Shown here: piece by piece, positions 1 to 15,000 of the stretch
How the letters are laid out: the number at the start of each line of letters is the position of its first letter
How positions within the stretch are numbered: the first letter of the stretch is position 1
Assembly: GCA_033063855.1 (NCBI GenBank)
Contig: CP093831.1
Coordinates: 21,018,001 to 21,082,000 of the forward strand
Reading direction: 5' to 3'
Length of the DNA stretch: 64,000 nucleotides
Origin: Smittia aterrima
Taxonomy: Eukaryota > Arthropoda > Insecta > Diptera > Chironomidae
Made by a program: the position numbers and the translations under genes
The notes under the pieces: model-generated
What the model was told of the DNA's origin: nothing
The model's database searches: none
The model's input: only the letters and a program-made list of their open reading frames with translations

Positions 1-3000
1 AAACTTGAATTCGTCGTCCTTGAACCGCAAACTTCTCTCCTTGTTTATAAAGCATGAACGAAGAAGATGATAAAAGACTGAAACATAAGCTCATTCAGCA
101 AAGTTCATAAATTTAAAACTATTGTGAAAATTGTTTTCCTTTTTCCATAATCCTGAGAAAGGAAGTTTGCATGTGAACAGGAAGAAAACTTTACTCGTGA
201 GGAGCAACACGTCGTGAACAAGCGGAGCAATGTACTTGAAAAATTCGTATGCTGTTCGCGATGACATTTATGATACTTATGCTTTTATGCTTAAGTTTGG
301 GAAATCACATAAACTTCGGAGAAAAATTGCGCTCGTCGTTTCATGAAGGGAAGAGAAACGAAAATGTAAAAGAAAAGTTTACTGAGTCAATGAATTTTTC
401 ATTGAATTTTTCCAGAGATTTGTGGCAACAGCTGAATCAGTTTTGTTTTTGTTTGATTTGTAATTCATTACATTTGAGTTTGCAGCAAATTGACCATAAA
501 GAATTTTTTTTTCTCGTGAAATCTGTTTTAAAGTCTTGAATTTATGGAAATAAATTATTTCAAATCTGAATATCATCTTTCTACACCTACTCAAGTCTAG
601 AGATGATCAAAACAAAGTAACCAAATTATCCGAAATGTCTATTCACATAAATACTGATTCATTTATCTCCTGCAACACATTAGCTCATGTTACAATAACG
701 CATTATTATGAATTGTTATTTATTTGCATGCAATAGAGTCACATCCTCAATTTCCATTAAAACAATTATGAATTCCTGCAGTCACTTAGCAGCACCTTAA
801 ATTAATCGCTCTAAGAATAAAGCCATCCTCATCTTTTTCACGATTTTTCTGGCTGCAGGGCAAAATAAAATTTATTAGACAACATTTTTCATGTTACTCG
901 ACTCCTCTGCTTTTATCTTTTCGCATTTATCTTGCGAATTGAATTCTTGTGTTCTCGCCCGGAGCTTCTTGGAATTCAACGACTGTGCGACTTTGATTTG
1001 TTGTCTTGAGTGTCAAACTAAATAAGCTGCGTGTCAACTGAGAACAGATTGACTTTTGATGAAATTGTGATGCAAAGGGTTCGAGGATGCTGACAAGATT
1101 AAAGATTAAAACCTTTCGATTGGATTGAAATCATTTAATCCGCAACGAAATCTTTTGCGACAACTCATCAAAGTAAATGATAAAATTTCAATAATTGTAT
1201 CATTCAAGAACTGAAACTATTTTGCTTCAAGTGCTGACGGAATTGATCGATAATTTAAACAAAGTCGATAAGGCTAAAAGCCACTTTAACAATTTCCATC
1301 GAATCGATTGCAAAGTTTGCTGTGCAAACTCGTCACAGATTAAAAGTGACAGTACGAAAAGGTTTAAGAAGCTTTTCTGCTTAAAGCTAACATCAAAATC
1401 AGCAACAGATCATGCAGAACAAAAATTAATTTATCACATCGTAATACGTCTGAAGTTCGTATCATAATCATTGAAATTCATGCAGAACTGCAAATGTGCA
1501 AACAGAAATAATATTTATGTAAACAGTTTGCGTTCCAACCACCTCCCCCTTTCTACACAAAAAGCATTCCAATAGAGCTCAGAGACTTTATTGAACAGCA
1601 TACCATTGAAACTGATACATAAAGTCATAACTTTGTGCTCTCTCATGCCTGCAGTTATTTAAACTCTGCCATTTAATCAATTTGAAATCGTTTCATAATT
1701 CGAGTTGAGAATGCTGCAGAAATATTTTTTTGATTTAATCAGCCACTCAATTAATGCTTATTACCATTAATAACGGAATAATGATGAGGATTAAAATCGT
1801 ATTACGAATATTTTCGGCTTTGAACGATGATTTCATTGATTTTCAATGAGATTTAAAGTTTTAAAGTTGGGTCGGACTCTGTTGGGCTATTAAAATCTCC
1901 ATTGCCATAAATTTAGTTTATTAGACTGAAAGCCATAAAGACATTTATGGTAAGAGATAAAGACTTCGGTGCAGTCGTCATAACATTCATGTTGAAAGAC
2001 TCAAATCAAGGCTCAACCTTAAACTATTTTCAGACGGAACTTTATGCTTAAACGACTGTCAAGTTTCGATGTTGTTGTCACAACAGTTCACGACACAAAA
2101 ATGTTTTCATCCACTTTTGATTTCAATTCCGTGACTCGTCGCAATCGATTGTTCTCGTTTTATTTTATTTAAAGTTTGATTCAATGTCGTTGATTGAAAG
2201 TAATGTCACAAAACAAGTCACTGATGAACTCGTCCTCAAATGGAAGAACAGAGTTGCATTGATTTCACCTCGAGCAGAAATGAAATTTTAATGTCAATCG
2301 GTTGCTGTCACTCATTGCTTGCATTTTAGAGAAGAATCGTCTCATCCCGAAGTTGAGAAACAATCTCTAAGCAATCTCGAATTCTAATGTGACATGTTTA
2401 TTGAAATGAAAATAATTTAAATTGGAGAAAGGAATTCGAAAGAAAAAATTGAAAAAGAAATCAAAACGAAAATCGTTTCTTCACGAACACACAACAAGGA
2501 CAACAAGGAAGTTTCCCACAGTCGAGTAGAGAAAATCTCTGTAGCAATGAAAGGGAAAAGTCATTCGCAGACGTTAAAAGTTTTCTTCATCCTACTCGAA
2601 CTGCATAATACGAAAATTAGCAATCTCAAAAGCGATTTTCTCGACGAGTCTCTATTGCTTGCTTCCTCTCTCGAGTTCATTAAATATTCAAGAATATTTC
2701 CATTGATTTTCTTTGTTACTTACTCCTTTCCGGCATCGCTTTTCGAGTATGAAAATGAATCTCTGCATGAAAACGAAGAGAGATTGAATCCCCTCAGTTA
2801 AAAATATTACACCCAAAAGACCTTTGCAGTCGAATAGAAGCAAAAAAAAAATCCGTTTCTACTGAAGAAGAAAATGCAGAGAAATGTTTGAGAAGGAAAA
2901 GCAAAGAGTTTTCATAAATTTGCTTTATGCAGTTGGTGAATGAAACAGGAATATTTAAAATATTACATCGAGAGCTGAGATAAAATAAAAATAGAGTGAA

Positions 3001-6000
3001 AATGGGTTTCAAAAATCGCTCGAAGAAAGTAAAGCTCAGAAACTATTCCACTCTAGATTAAGTTTACATAAGCACAGACGATTTTAATCTCACATTCACT
3101 CTCACTTCCAGTGCATTAGTTACACAACTAAGTAGATAAGACGCTCGCAGACAACTTTCACGAAATTTATGACTAACGAAAAGAACAAGCAAGAAGGGAA
3201 AGTTTCTTTTGTTTAATAACTTCCGCAACTAATTAAAAATCCTTGCGGAAAACTTTTGAGAGGAGAATTTTCAATTTCCAAAAGAAGAAGAAAATGTAAT
3301 GAATTTAATTAATTTTCCTGCTTGAGTCGTGAATTTTTCAAGAACATATTTTTCACCTTTTCAAAGCGTTTGCGGTGGCAAAATTTCCACAAGAGATTTG
3401 AATTTTTTCCGCCTCTGCCCGGCGTGAAACGTTGGCATTATTTTTTAATGTAAGCGCAGAGTGTGAGAGAAGACAATGAAACTTTAATTTTTACTTAACA
3501 GCTCTCGACCTCATCCTCTCAATGCTCGAAACCTTATTGTCGCTTCATAAATTTTCCATGAGTCGCACAGGTTTATAGGTTGGAGGGAATAACAATAACG
3601 AGCATCTGCACCACATTTCTCACTTTCTTGTCACCCTTTTACACTTTTCACACATTGTCTGACAAATTATTGCAAGAAGGTTTAGGTTTGATGTCGACGA
3701 CTGAATTCAACAATCGCGGGATAAAATCTTTCAACTCAATGCGTTTAACAAACCCGCAGAGTTGTTGAATCAAAGGTTTGTAAAAAATCTTCTGTTGCTA
3801 AATAGAAACAAAGCAATTCAAATAAAAATTGCATGTCGAAATCTCTATTGTGCATAAAGAGAAGCCACAAATATTTTTAATGAAATTTTTTTACCTTGCG
3901 CTAATGTTCATTGCAATTAAATTTGTAATTCTGAGATGAAAGAGTTGAGAATAATCCTTTAACAAAGGTTTTCCGAAAAATTCAATTATGGTGAAATGAA
4001 ATTTTTTATTGAGGGTTGAGGGGATGTACGCCAGTAACTTTTTAAATAATTTCAAAAATATTTTTTATGATTATAACGGAACCAATAAATATTTCACTTT
4101 TAACGATTAATTATTAACAGAAAAATAAAACTTTGAGGAAAGCACTTTACTCTCAACTCTGAACACCGGATTTTAATTGAATAATTAACATTCAAATGAA
4201 TGGGAAGTGCTGACGACAATTAAACGAATTTTTTATTGAGAAATCAACTCAGCCGCATATCACTCAATTAATTCCAGTTTTCAATCAACACAACAAGCAC
4301 ATAAACTGCAGAAACGATTCATAAACAATTTCACTGAATATTTCAATGAGTTCGTGGTCGACATTGGCAGATATGAAACAACGGGCATTTTGTCAATTGT
4401 TTCGTACTTTTGTACACGAGGTAGGCTTTTAAAATGAATTCGGACTAGTTAGAGCTCACTTGCAATCCTGCACTTCACCAATGACGCTAAAGAGTCACAA
4501 AACTCCTGTAACAAATTCTAAACAAAGTCAACAACAATGTTTAGCACTCTCCCACGACAATCGTTGTATTCTATGAGTTTTTAGGAAGCATTTACAGCAT
4601 ATTTTTTATCTGTATTGTCTTTCGAGTTTGAACGCAAACAACGACACGAACAAAAGCCTCCCAATTTACCATGAATTTTATCATAAACCATGAGATAACA
4701 GCAACGAGTAACAGCAACAATCAACGACCCAACTCGATGGTTTTGCAGCATAAATCCCTGTCGTGACAATAAACCGAATGGGGATGCTCAACGGCCTGGA
4801 ACGAGGCGAGACGAGCGAGAGTTTAAACTTTTGTGTCTCTTTATTGAAACAAACAATTGTTTTGTGGACAAGCTCGTTAGAGACTTTAAACTCTTAGAAT
4901 TGTCCATTCATTTAAATCGTCGACGACTTGACACAAAAACAATATTTTCGAAAGCTTTATCAGCATTGAACTAAAACGCAATTAAATTTTAAAGCTTTTT
5001 CCTTGGCTAGATTTTGAATGGGAACCGAGGCTGATAACAAACTCAATTAATTTTTGCGGAATGGCCACGAGTGCGATTTGCATAAAATGTAGAACTTCAC
5101 ACTGACTCGATTGAGGTCGTTCTCCTTCTCTCTCGCGAAAGCGTGCAAAAATGCAATAAATTTCCGTGGCTGCGAACGATTTTCCGCGTTGTAAAAGCCA
5201 CAGAGAAGTGCGAGAGCGAGAAGGAAGCAACAACATTGCAATTGAAACTTATGTTATGCTGTTGCATAATTTAATTCCGAATTCCGCTCGTTTAATTCCC
5301 AGAGCTTTTGATTTCAACAAACATGTTTATGCAAAGTTTTTAAGCGATACTAAAACACAGAAACCAGCGACTGCTGTGCGGCTGTGAGCAGCGGGTCTTT
5401 AAATTTAAATATTTAATGATATCCATCCACTCGTGCAACTCGACGCGCGGCTCATTTTAGGAGAAAGTATTTTCCGAACAGGAATATATTTATAATTTAC
5501 CACTTCGCACAATCAACACCACAGTTTAATTCTTTTGATTGAATTTGGTTTAATTAGATTGATCCGTAATTTGATGACAGGGACTCGAAATTGTTCACTT
5601 TCAGAAGCTTCAGCTTCAGACTCAACATCCGAGGATCCTTTCAGCATCCAGTCTATTTAAACTTCCAATTCAACCTCAACTTATGATACGAAGCTTTCGA
5701 TATTCACTCTTCTCAAACCGCATTAATAACTCATTTTAATCACCGATAAGACTCAGCGAGCCACTAGAACGGAACAAAGTTTAATTGTTTTACGATCGGC
5801 AATCCAACAACGTGCTCAAGAGCTCCATCAACGAACAACTAACAATGCAATTTTCATTTATTCGAAACATTTATTTTCCCGACGATATTTGCGTTCGAGG
5901 CGAAGGAAAAGCCGAAGCTTTCCGAATAATTTCCCCTCCGTTTTCGAACTTCAATTGCTTTTTATTTCTGACAGCAAAGAGCGATAAAAGAATTCTTTGC

Positions 6001-9000
6001 TCGGGAAATTTCTTGCGTTCGCTGAAGAAAGAGAGAAGGCGTTTACATAAAACATTTCGTGTGCCTTTCCCTTCCCATTTCTCTCATCTCCCAAAAAGCT
6101 GTGATATTTTCACTGTTGGCACGTTTGTTGTGCAGCTTCGTCTTGTCCCTAGCGATACGGGAAAGGCTCTCGTATTAATCTTTCATATCAATTTTTCTCA
6201 CGCTATGAAAAGGAAAGAGATCAATTGAATGGAATCTTTCTGAACATGCTTTGCTTTTCGCTTCAAAGGTTTTTGTGTGGCGGCGTTCCATTAGGCGGGA
6301 AATGGAGTGGCAGCATCTCAGATGATTCGTCATTCTTTTATTTTTTAAGGTTGGACGAGGCTGAGGTGAGATTGACGTGCTGAGATTTCTAAGACTTCGG
6401 AAATTCGAGTGGAAACTCTTTCCTAAGCTTCGTCGACAGTTTAACAGCGTCCATAATTAATCTAATTAATTTACCAGCACAAAGTGGGCAACAAATTCAA
6501 TTAGAACTCTCTCTTCCTGTTTCAATCGCAGAGGAATGAAAGACAAAGTGTTAATTCAATTTTTCTCTTCGTAATAAAACCAATTAAACGTGGGAACTAC
6601 AAAATGAAACTAAGGAACTATGGCGTTAAGATTCTTAAAATTTTATAAATCTTCTGAGATGACTTTGATTTTAATATAACAATTCTCTCGACATTCCGAA
6701 AGTATCAAAGTTTTCAAATTTTTGAAAACGGAACAAACCTCGAACGCAAAAAAAAGTCAGTAGCACAACTTTAAAGCCCCAACTGCGTTATTTGTCAAGT
6801 TGTCTACAAATATTTCCGCTCGCTCGTTTGAATTTACGGCAATTCTTTGCATTCGAAATTTTCGTTTTTATCAACTCAACCCGAAAAGAACATTTAAGTT
6901 CACGGATGTTTCTGTTGCGCGGAACGAGTCAGTGGGAGTGGGAAGTAATAAATCTATCATTGTACAGTTAATATAACGCCACAATGCGGATGTAAATAGC
7001 AACTAAAATATTCCCACTCGCGGATGAAAAAACTACTTTCGGGTTTGAAGAATCCTTTTGCCTTTCCGTTTAATAGAAAAATATTTCTCTCTCGTTTCTT
7101 TAAACTTCCCAAAGAAAGGGAGTCGACCAAAGCTGAGGTGACAACTTTAACCCTTTAGGAGTAAACTTCATGACAGATTGAACGAACCCCTTGGCAGTTG
7201 AAAAGCTTCATATGATTTTACGCTGGAAAATGAAAAATATTTAAACTTGATATCCGGGTTAAATAAATAAATGTCTGTTGTTGTGTATTTAGGCGCAAAA
7301 CCACTTTTTGAAATATCAAACATAAGTGAATGAAAATTTGGTGGGGATCGTTCGTAGAAAAGGGTTTAAAGTAGTAATTTTATAATTCTTGAAGTGAATC
7401 CCCTTTGCTCATTAAGCCAAACGTAGTTTGAGAACGATAGTCCTCCTCTTTCGACATATTTTACGGTTGGATCAGGCAGATTGGGTTTATGAAACTCAAC
7501 TCGTCGTGTGATGTAAGAAAGTGTCAACTCTTCTTATTGCTTTTAATTAAAACGGAGAAGAGCAAGAAAATCAAACATGGAAACGAATTGGTCTCTTAAG
7601 GCTTCAGCAGAACTTTAATTAAATTGAACCTTTGAGGGACGACTTGTTGTTTTTCCAACGCTTAAATTCTTCAGCTGATCATCTCTCGCTGAATTAAAAC
7701 TGATTCGAAAAGCTTAGAGCAGCTCGATTGCACAATCTATCATTCGACGAAATCTCTTGAGAAAACTATATTTATGTTTCGCTGAGATTCGCTCACTTCA
7801 ACAAACATCACGTTCCTCTTGTGTACTCAACTAGTTTTCCTTCTATCTCGATATCGAGAGTGGCACTCAAGACGCTCGATGGCGAGAGTTTTCTTTATTT
7901 GATTTAGAAACTCATCTTATGACACTTCAAGAGTTTGCCGATGAGAATTAGATTTAAAATTTAATAGAAATAAGTAGATTTAGAGTAATGAGTTCAGGTG
8001 CTTTGCAAACGTCGACTGCTTGCTCAAAGGATTGATTGTTAACTCTTAAAGCTTCAGCTAAGCTCTCCGCAGCCTCGCCGCATGCTCAACAATTATTCTG
8101 CAATTTTCATCAGCTCATTTAATTTTAATTTATAAAATTCGCTCGAAATGAACTTGTGAGAACAACCGAGTGATAAAATATTGCTCATAAATTCCGTGCA
8201 ACCTCAATGCTTCATAAATCATCTCATTAAGTTCCAGCTGGCAAAAGTCAGAGAAGGGCGATGAAAAAATATCATAATTTTTATATTTTTTCAACATTCA
8301 CCATCAACGATGCGCCGTAATTAAAAATTGTGCAGTTTCTCTTCCCCGTGAATGCTCTAAGCTGTAAATCAAGCCAAGACATAGCAACGTGCAGTGTGCA
8401 CCGAAGCCAGCTTGACTTTTATTCATTTTACTTTGCAAAAAAAATATTCCGCGAAATCATAATTCATTCGTTTCAATGAAGATCTCTACCTGGAACTTTC
8501 TAATTAATCAGAGCGAGGTGGAAATTAATTTTCAGATTTAAAAAGAAATAAATCCGATCAATTTTTGCTGTCTAAGAGTTTCTTCCTTTGAACTAGAAAT
8601 TTCAATTCAAAGGACAAAATGTTCTCATTTGCATTTTGTTTACCCCAAGAAATAATTTGTTTTTGTCTCGACCCTAAATCTGTAATTACATTCAGTTTTC
8701 AGAGACGGGACATTCGTATTCGACTTTAAGCAAAATAAATCGATTCGAAAGGCAATAAAAGCGATTGAAATTTACGAATTTCCTGCCATCGAGCAAATAT
8801 CGGCGTTCGCTCCCCGATTACAGAGGCAATCAAAGATGATCGTAAATAACTTTCCAGTTATTGTCTTACGAGTCCTCCTCACAGTTAACTGTTTGAGTAA
8901 CGATTGAGTGTCGTTCAAATTCATTTCTTTCGATAAGAACTCTGACATGAGTCTCGTTTACAGTCTAAAGCCTTTAGACTAAAGGGCTTGTCGAGTTGAT

Positions 9001-12000
9001 TCTTAAACGCTTAGTTTTCAATCCATTTAAATCACGTTAAAGACATCAGCGATACTAAGAAAAGCTCTCAGCCGTTCTGATCCTCACAGCAAAACTTTCA
9101 AATAACAAAAAACTTTTCTCATCTCAGATTTCCGTGAATTTAAATTCCATCAAACTTTCAATCCGCTAGTTCTCCTCTCTCAACTCAAATAAAACAGTTT
9201 AATACTTCGAAAAGTTCTCTGCGTTTATGTTAGAATCCAACTTAAGTTGAGATACTCTACTCCAAAACGAATTCGTTTCAATGTTGATTCAAGAAACTTC
9301 AATCCGTCCAAGCTTTCGATCTCTGTCCCTCGTTCATTTCTCAAAATCCTTTAGGATGAGCTTCCAAATACATATTTGCTCAAGTTCCCATTCGCTTCTT
9401 TACGATCGTCATCAAATCGTTACAGATTTTATCAAATCAATTACTCGCTTACACGGAGGAACTAAAATAATCGTTTATGCGTTTTTGATTGGATTGGAAC
9501 GGTATTTGGTCGATAATCTACGCTCGATATCTCTTCATATTTCATGATCCTTGAGACTTAATCGAAAATCCGACTCAGGGGTGTCGCAATTCCCTCCTGA
9601 GCTGATCGGATTCACGAGTCTTGAATGTTGTTCCACTGATTTGTTTGAGTAAACATTTCAATTGTTTGCCCTTGTTTATGGTTTGATATCATGCGTGCAC
9701 GAAGGCAATAAAGGCTGAGCCACGACAACAAAAGACGAGAAAGAAACATTTTCCCATTTCGCTGCGCACGGTTTTATTGTTGAAAGGAAAAGACTTTCGA
9801 AAAATCGAATGTTTGCTTTGTGAATTTCGATTTTCCCTTTTCCGATAAAGTTTTCTATTTTTTTTCATTTCACGACACAGCTCGACAACTTTACAACTTC
9901 AGAGAGGAGCGCGAACTTTTCGATTGCCTTCCGAGTTTGAAAATGATAAATAGTTTTATTTATTAGCCTACGTTAAAAGTTTTATCGTCGAGAGGGTCGA
10001 TAGTTTGATGTGCTTCAGGATCAAGTATCAGTCGCGACGTTTGCACTCAAACTCGAGCTGCGATGTAATTTTTTATCGTTTTCTGAATTGTAATTTATTT
10101 GAGGAGACTTACAGAAGAGGTTTCTAGTCAATTACTTGATCCACTTTTAAGGTTTTAGCACACGATGCAAGCCGGAATCGTCAGAGAAGTGCACTTCAAT
10201 TTCCTGAAACATTCATCAAGATTCCGAGAGTCTCGTGACGACGAGAGTGCTTCAAGCTTTTTGAGCAATTATGTGCTAGTCGATGAGTTTTCATTCAAGA
10301 GTTCAGGATTTAAAGCAATTTAACATGCAAACCGACAAGTTGTGACCTATGAAATAGAGTTCTCGAGTTACTTCTTCACACAGGAGCGTGTTGAAATGTT
10401 TTGCAGTCAAAAGAGGGAAACTCTGAAAGACTCAGGGTTGAAAACTCATTAAGTTTCCTTTTAATTGTTGGTTGAGCATTCTTAAAACAATTCCATTATT
10501 ACCACAAAAGATCTTTTTTGTTATGAGAACTACACAGACAAAGTTAAACTAGATTTCTGAATGAGAACTTAACAAAAAGATTTCCACAGTCTATGATGAG
10601 ACTTTAAGTGTTCTTGCCCGCAATCAAATTTTCTTCCCTCTGCTCTTCGACACAATGAGCAATAATGAATGCAAATTGCCGGGCAAACATGTTTAATTAA
10701 GTGTTCTTTATTTCAATTATCCGGCAATTATTTCCCTGAGCATTAAATTATGAATGGAAAAATATGAAAATGAATTTTTATTACTTGTTGAATGTCGGTG
10801 GGCGACACTGGGAAATAAAAATTCAGATATTTCCTTTCATTATAATTAATGCAAAGGGCTTTTCCAAATATGAAAAGAAATACTTTTTACAAACTCAATT
10901 GATTTTGCCATATTTTCCTTCGGATAAAAATCCCAAAGAGGTTTTCAACTCCACAACGTTTTCCTTCATTGTCGAAGTGAAAAGAAATGAATTTGCTGCT
11001 CATAAAAATGGAAATGAAATTAAGGAAAGAATTGAAGAATAAAATAAAATTCCCTCCACTCGACTTCATAAAAATTCACTTTGTCTTCATACACTCGACG
11101 TTGTCACAAATGAAAACGTTAAGCCGGTGTTGAAAATTTTAATTAAATTCAGTCGATCGACATAAAAGATCTTAACAGTCTACTCTTTGCTTTCATTGGT
11201 AAATTGTCTTTTAAATCTGTTTTCAACATCATACATTGCAGACGAGTTAGCAGTCAAGTCGTACATGGAACAAACTTAAAGTCTCAGCTCCTTTCGAACC
11301 ATTATTTTCACCCCTCCAGCTTTGATTAGATTTTCTCAGTTTCATTCAGCTTTCACTTTCTTGCAAGCAAAACTCGTTACTCTGTCTCCCCCCACATCAT
11401 CGTCGTAAATGAGAACAATATTTGACTTCTTGAGATATTTTCCCGGGAATATTGAGTGTTGGCGTGAAAAAGGAATCAAAACTAGCAAGGAACGCGAGTC
11501 TTTTAAGAAACAAAGAAACGTTTTGACAGACAAAGTTACTTATTCGGTTTTCCTAATAACTCTGTTCGACACTTATGGAAACAATTTTCCTTCTTATTAT
11601 GTATTAAATACCGAGATGATTGCATGAGCTGCTCGGAGAAGAAGCGAAAGTCGAGAGATATTTAATGTGTTATTTAATAAATTTTTCTTCTTTCTTCTTA
11701 ATGAGATACACTTTCCCTTTTCCTTTTAGAGCTTCTCTTGCCGTCACATAAATACGAAGAAACAATAAAGATTTTACGCGCCACTCAACAAACACTTGAA
11801 GACTGCCAAGTTAGCGTTGCTCTCCATTCTTTCAATTTGAGGGGAATTAACACGTTAGCTCTTGTAACAGAAAATTATTAATGAAGAAGTTAAGGGAATT
11901 GCGATTTTCCTGAGATTGAATTCAAATATTTTGCGACTCGAACCTCTTTGACATTCCTCATCAAAATTGCTTCAATATCAAATTCCTGCCATGACAAAAA

Positions 12001-15000
12001 GTTATTTAAAAAGTTTCATGGAAATAAGTTTGGATAAAAATTTGTCACAACTTAAGTCATTTATACACAGAAGGGAGAAACATAAAGCAATCTTCTTCTG
12101 GGGTTAGTCCATCAGTTGAGGTAATAATTAAATTCTCTCAGAGTCAAACTTATTGAACTTCAAAGAGATTAAAGAATTTAATTTGCAGTCGAAAATAATT
12201 TCAAAGCTTACCCCCGAAGTGACGGAATTTAAAATCCACTCAAGCATGAAGAAGAAAAGAAAAAGTTTATCATGAGAAGGAATTTGTTTATTGATTTTGA
12301 AAGTTAATAAAATTACACGAATGTCTTGCTCCCTCACATAAATCAAACTATGCTTCTTTATAAACATAATTGATTTCAATAAAAGGAAACTCCATCGAGG
12401 CAATTTATCTCATCAAAAGAGAAGAGAGAAAAGTTAAATGACACTTCTTGTTCGTGGAAAGAGAAACTTACTTGTTACAGAAATTATTAATGTTCTCAGG
12501 AGTTATATGTTTGATTCATTTAGAAAAATTGTAAGGAATTTACCTCGGGTTAATAATTTATTTCTTTCCCGTTCAATCGTCTGTGAATGAGCCTCGCTTT
12601 CACGTAAGACGAAATATATTGCGAAACAAGCTCGAAACATCTCCTCAAAGTGCTTCGTTTTCACGATCATTTCGCGTTATTTTAATCCAATATTAATTTT
12701 AACGACCCGAATAATTTATTTCCTCGAAAGAGAATTTTTTTCCGAAAAGAAATTCTTCACCCGAGGAAAGCGGGATAAATTTTAAAAGGCATGCAAAAAA
12801 TTGCTCACAGAGTCGTTTCAGTTTAGAGAGTTTGGTAGGACTGATTTCGTTCCTCTACTCGCTCGATTTCTATGAGAGCAGAATGAAAGAGTTCTATTAG
12901 GTTTAATTTTACTGAAGGGCCTTTCACCTTTCGAAGAAAATCCTAAAATTTGCAATTCAAGGCGACAGACAAAAGACTCGAAGATGTAAAAAAATCTATT
13001 CGGCCTTATAAAATCCCTAAAAACCCTATGAATTTTATTTTCCTGCTCCTTCAATGCGAAACACATTATGTAGTCTCATAAATATGTTGCGACATATAAT
13101 CCATAATAGGTTGAGCTGAGACGAGAGAAAAAGAATATAAAAGAGAGAAATGTGCGGTAACATAATTTAAATTAAAAATTTATCGTTCCACTTTGGCGAA
13201 GGTTCTCGATGGCGGCTGTGATCCCGGGATGAAGAATTCCTGAACATTTATTGCGGTATTAGAATTCCAAATAGGTCAGATAAAGCGGAGAACTATGACC
13301 GCTACGTCATGTTATTCAGAATTCACTGAGAATTACATTTTCATTTTAGGTTTCTTAAGTGAAAACGAAAATTTCCTTTCACAAGAATTTCTCAAATGAA
13401 TGAATAAAATTTGACATACATCAAACATTTTCTTTCTTCCTTTCTCATTTTCTTGTATGAAAAATTGTTTTCCTTTTCTCGACCTGAAAGAGGAGTGAGA
13501 AAGGTAAAAAATATTCTTTCTCATGCTTTTTGAATTTCAAGACGGATGCTTTCTCTTTGAATATCAAAAATGATAAAATGATTTATCCTTTCTTATGCTT
13601 CTCATACATCAAATGCCTTCAATAAGCTTTCAAATGGAAAGTTCAGTCCGATTGTAAAGGAGAAGAGAGAAAGTAAACGCGTCAGCTAATACCAAAATAC
13701 TCCTCGATGACAAAATCTTGTCTTTTTGCTGTTTTTCCCCCCAGGGAAACGCAGAAGATTAATTGCGTCTCACATGACTTTCTCATTATGTTCACCACTC
13801 ATCCTCGAACTCATGTAGTGTGTAATTATGTCTATTTGTTTAAGCTTCTCGAGGAAAATTTTCGAAGAAAGATTTTTTCCTGCTTGCGGCGATGAAGAGA
13901 ACAATAAATTTCAGATGGCAGGGAGTCAACTCAAACATGTTTGTTGAATGTTGAAGGGCTTTGTGAGTCGAGTGCGTCACAAAATTAGAAATTGAATCTT
14001 CAGAGCACATTCTAAGTTTGACAAAATAAAATAGTGACATGCTCAATGAACTCTGATATCAACCCTCGGGCAAAGCGAACACACATTGAGTGAAGCAACA
14101 AACGATTAACGTTACCTAATGATGACAATTAACACAACTATTACATAAACATAATTAATATTTCGTCGTCAACACAAGGCGATAAATCTTAATGAAGCGG
14201 AGAAGTGATCTGAGAGAAGTTTCCTTCTCTTCTCGTTTCACGTTTTGATTTATGTTTTTTCCAGCGTTAAATTCATTAAGCTTTGAAAGCTTTTCATTAC
14301 CTTTACCGCTCTTTCAATTTGTCCCTTCTACCTCCGAACCATTAGCGAATTTGATGGTAATTTTTACAGCTCTCGCATCTCTTTGTGCTCTCTTTACATC
14401 GACGCTAATATAAAAGTTAATTTAATTTAATTGCATGCTAATGGAAAACAATTAAAATTGATTTAAGCTGTAATTACGTAATAAAAACTATTTTAAACTT
14501 TCATGAGCTATTTGCCCTCTCGGGTGGTGTTTTATTGAAAGCCTTTCCTTTTATTATCTCTTGCCAAACTCCGCCATAACATGTTGCGGAATGAAGGATT
14601 AAAAAAATTAATTACAACCAACATTTTAATGGCTTTCATGGCGAGCTGGAAATTTCGGTTTATGAGAAATTTATAAAGTTTTATGAGAGTTGTTATCAAG
14701 AAGAATGTTCTTGAAGTGGAATTCAAAAGCTTAGCTTCCGTTGTTGAATCAAAATCATAGCAATTTCATTGAGTAAAGGCTATGTAAAGCTCAGATATCG
14801 TAGACGAAGGTAATTCTCGATAAACAGTAACTCTTCATATTTCAGTCGACAGCTCCATCAAACCCCTCACCATTGCATTAGCTTGCACATCCGTAATACA
14901 CTAATAAAATTACAAAATCAATAAACTAACTGAAACAGCCACGCTTAGCTCTCTTTGGTGCTCCAAACAAATCATGTGTCGGAAAATCCGATTAACTCGT

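Noticed and set aside
5785..6228. 147-codon open frame in the gene desert
   Set aside because: Begins with TTG rather than ATG, has no recognisable domain, composition matches surrounding non-coding DNA, and no splice partners were found.
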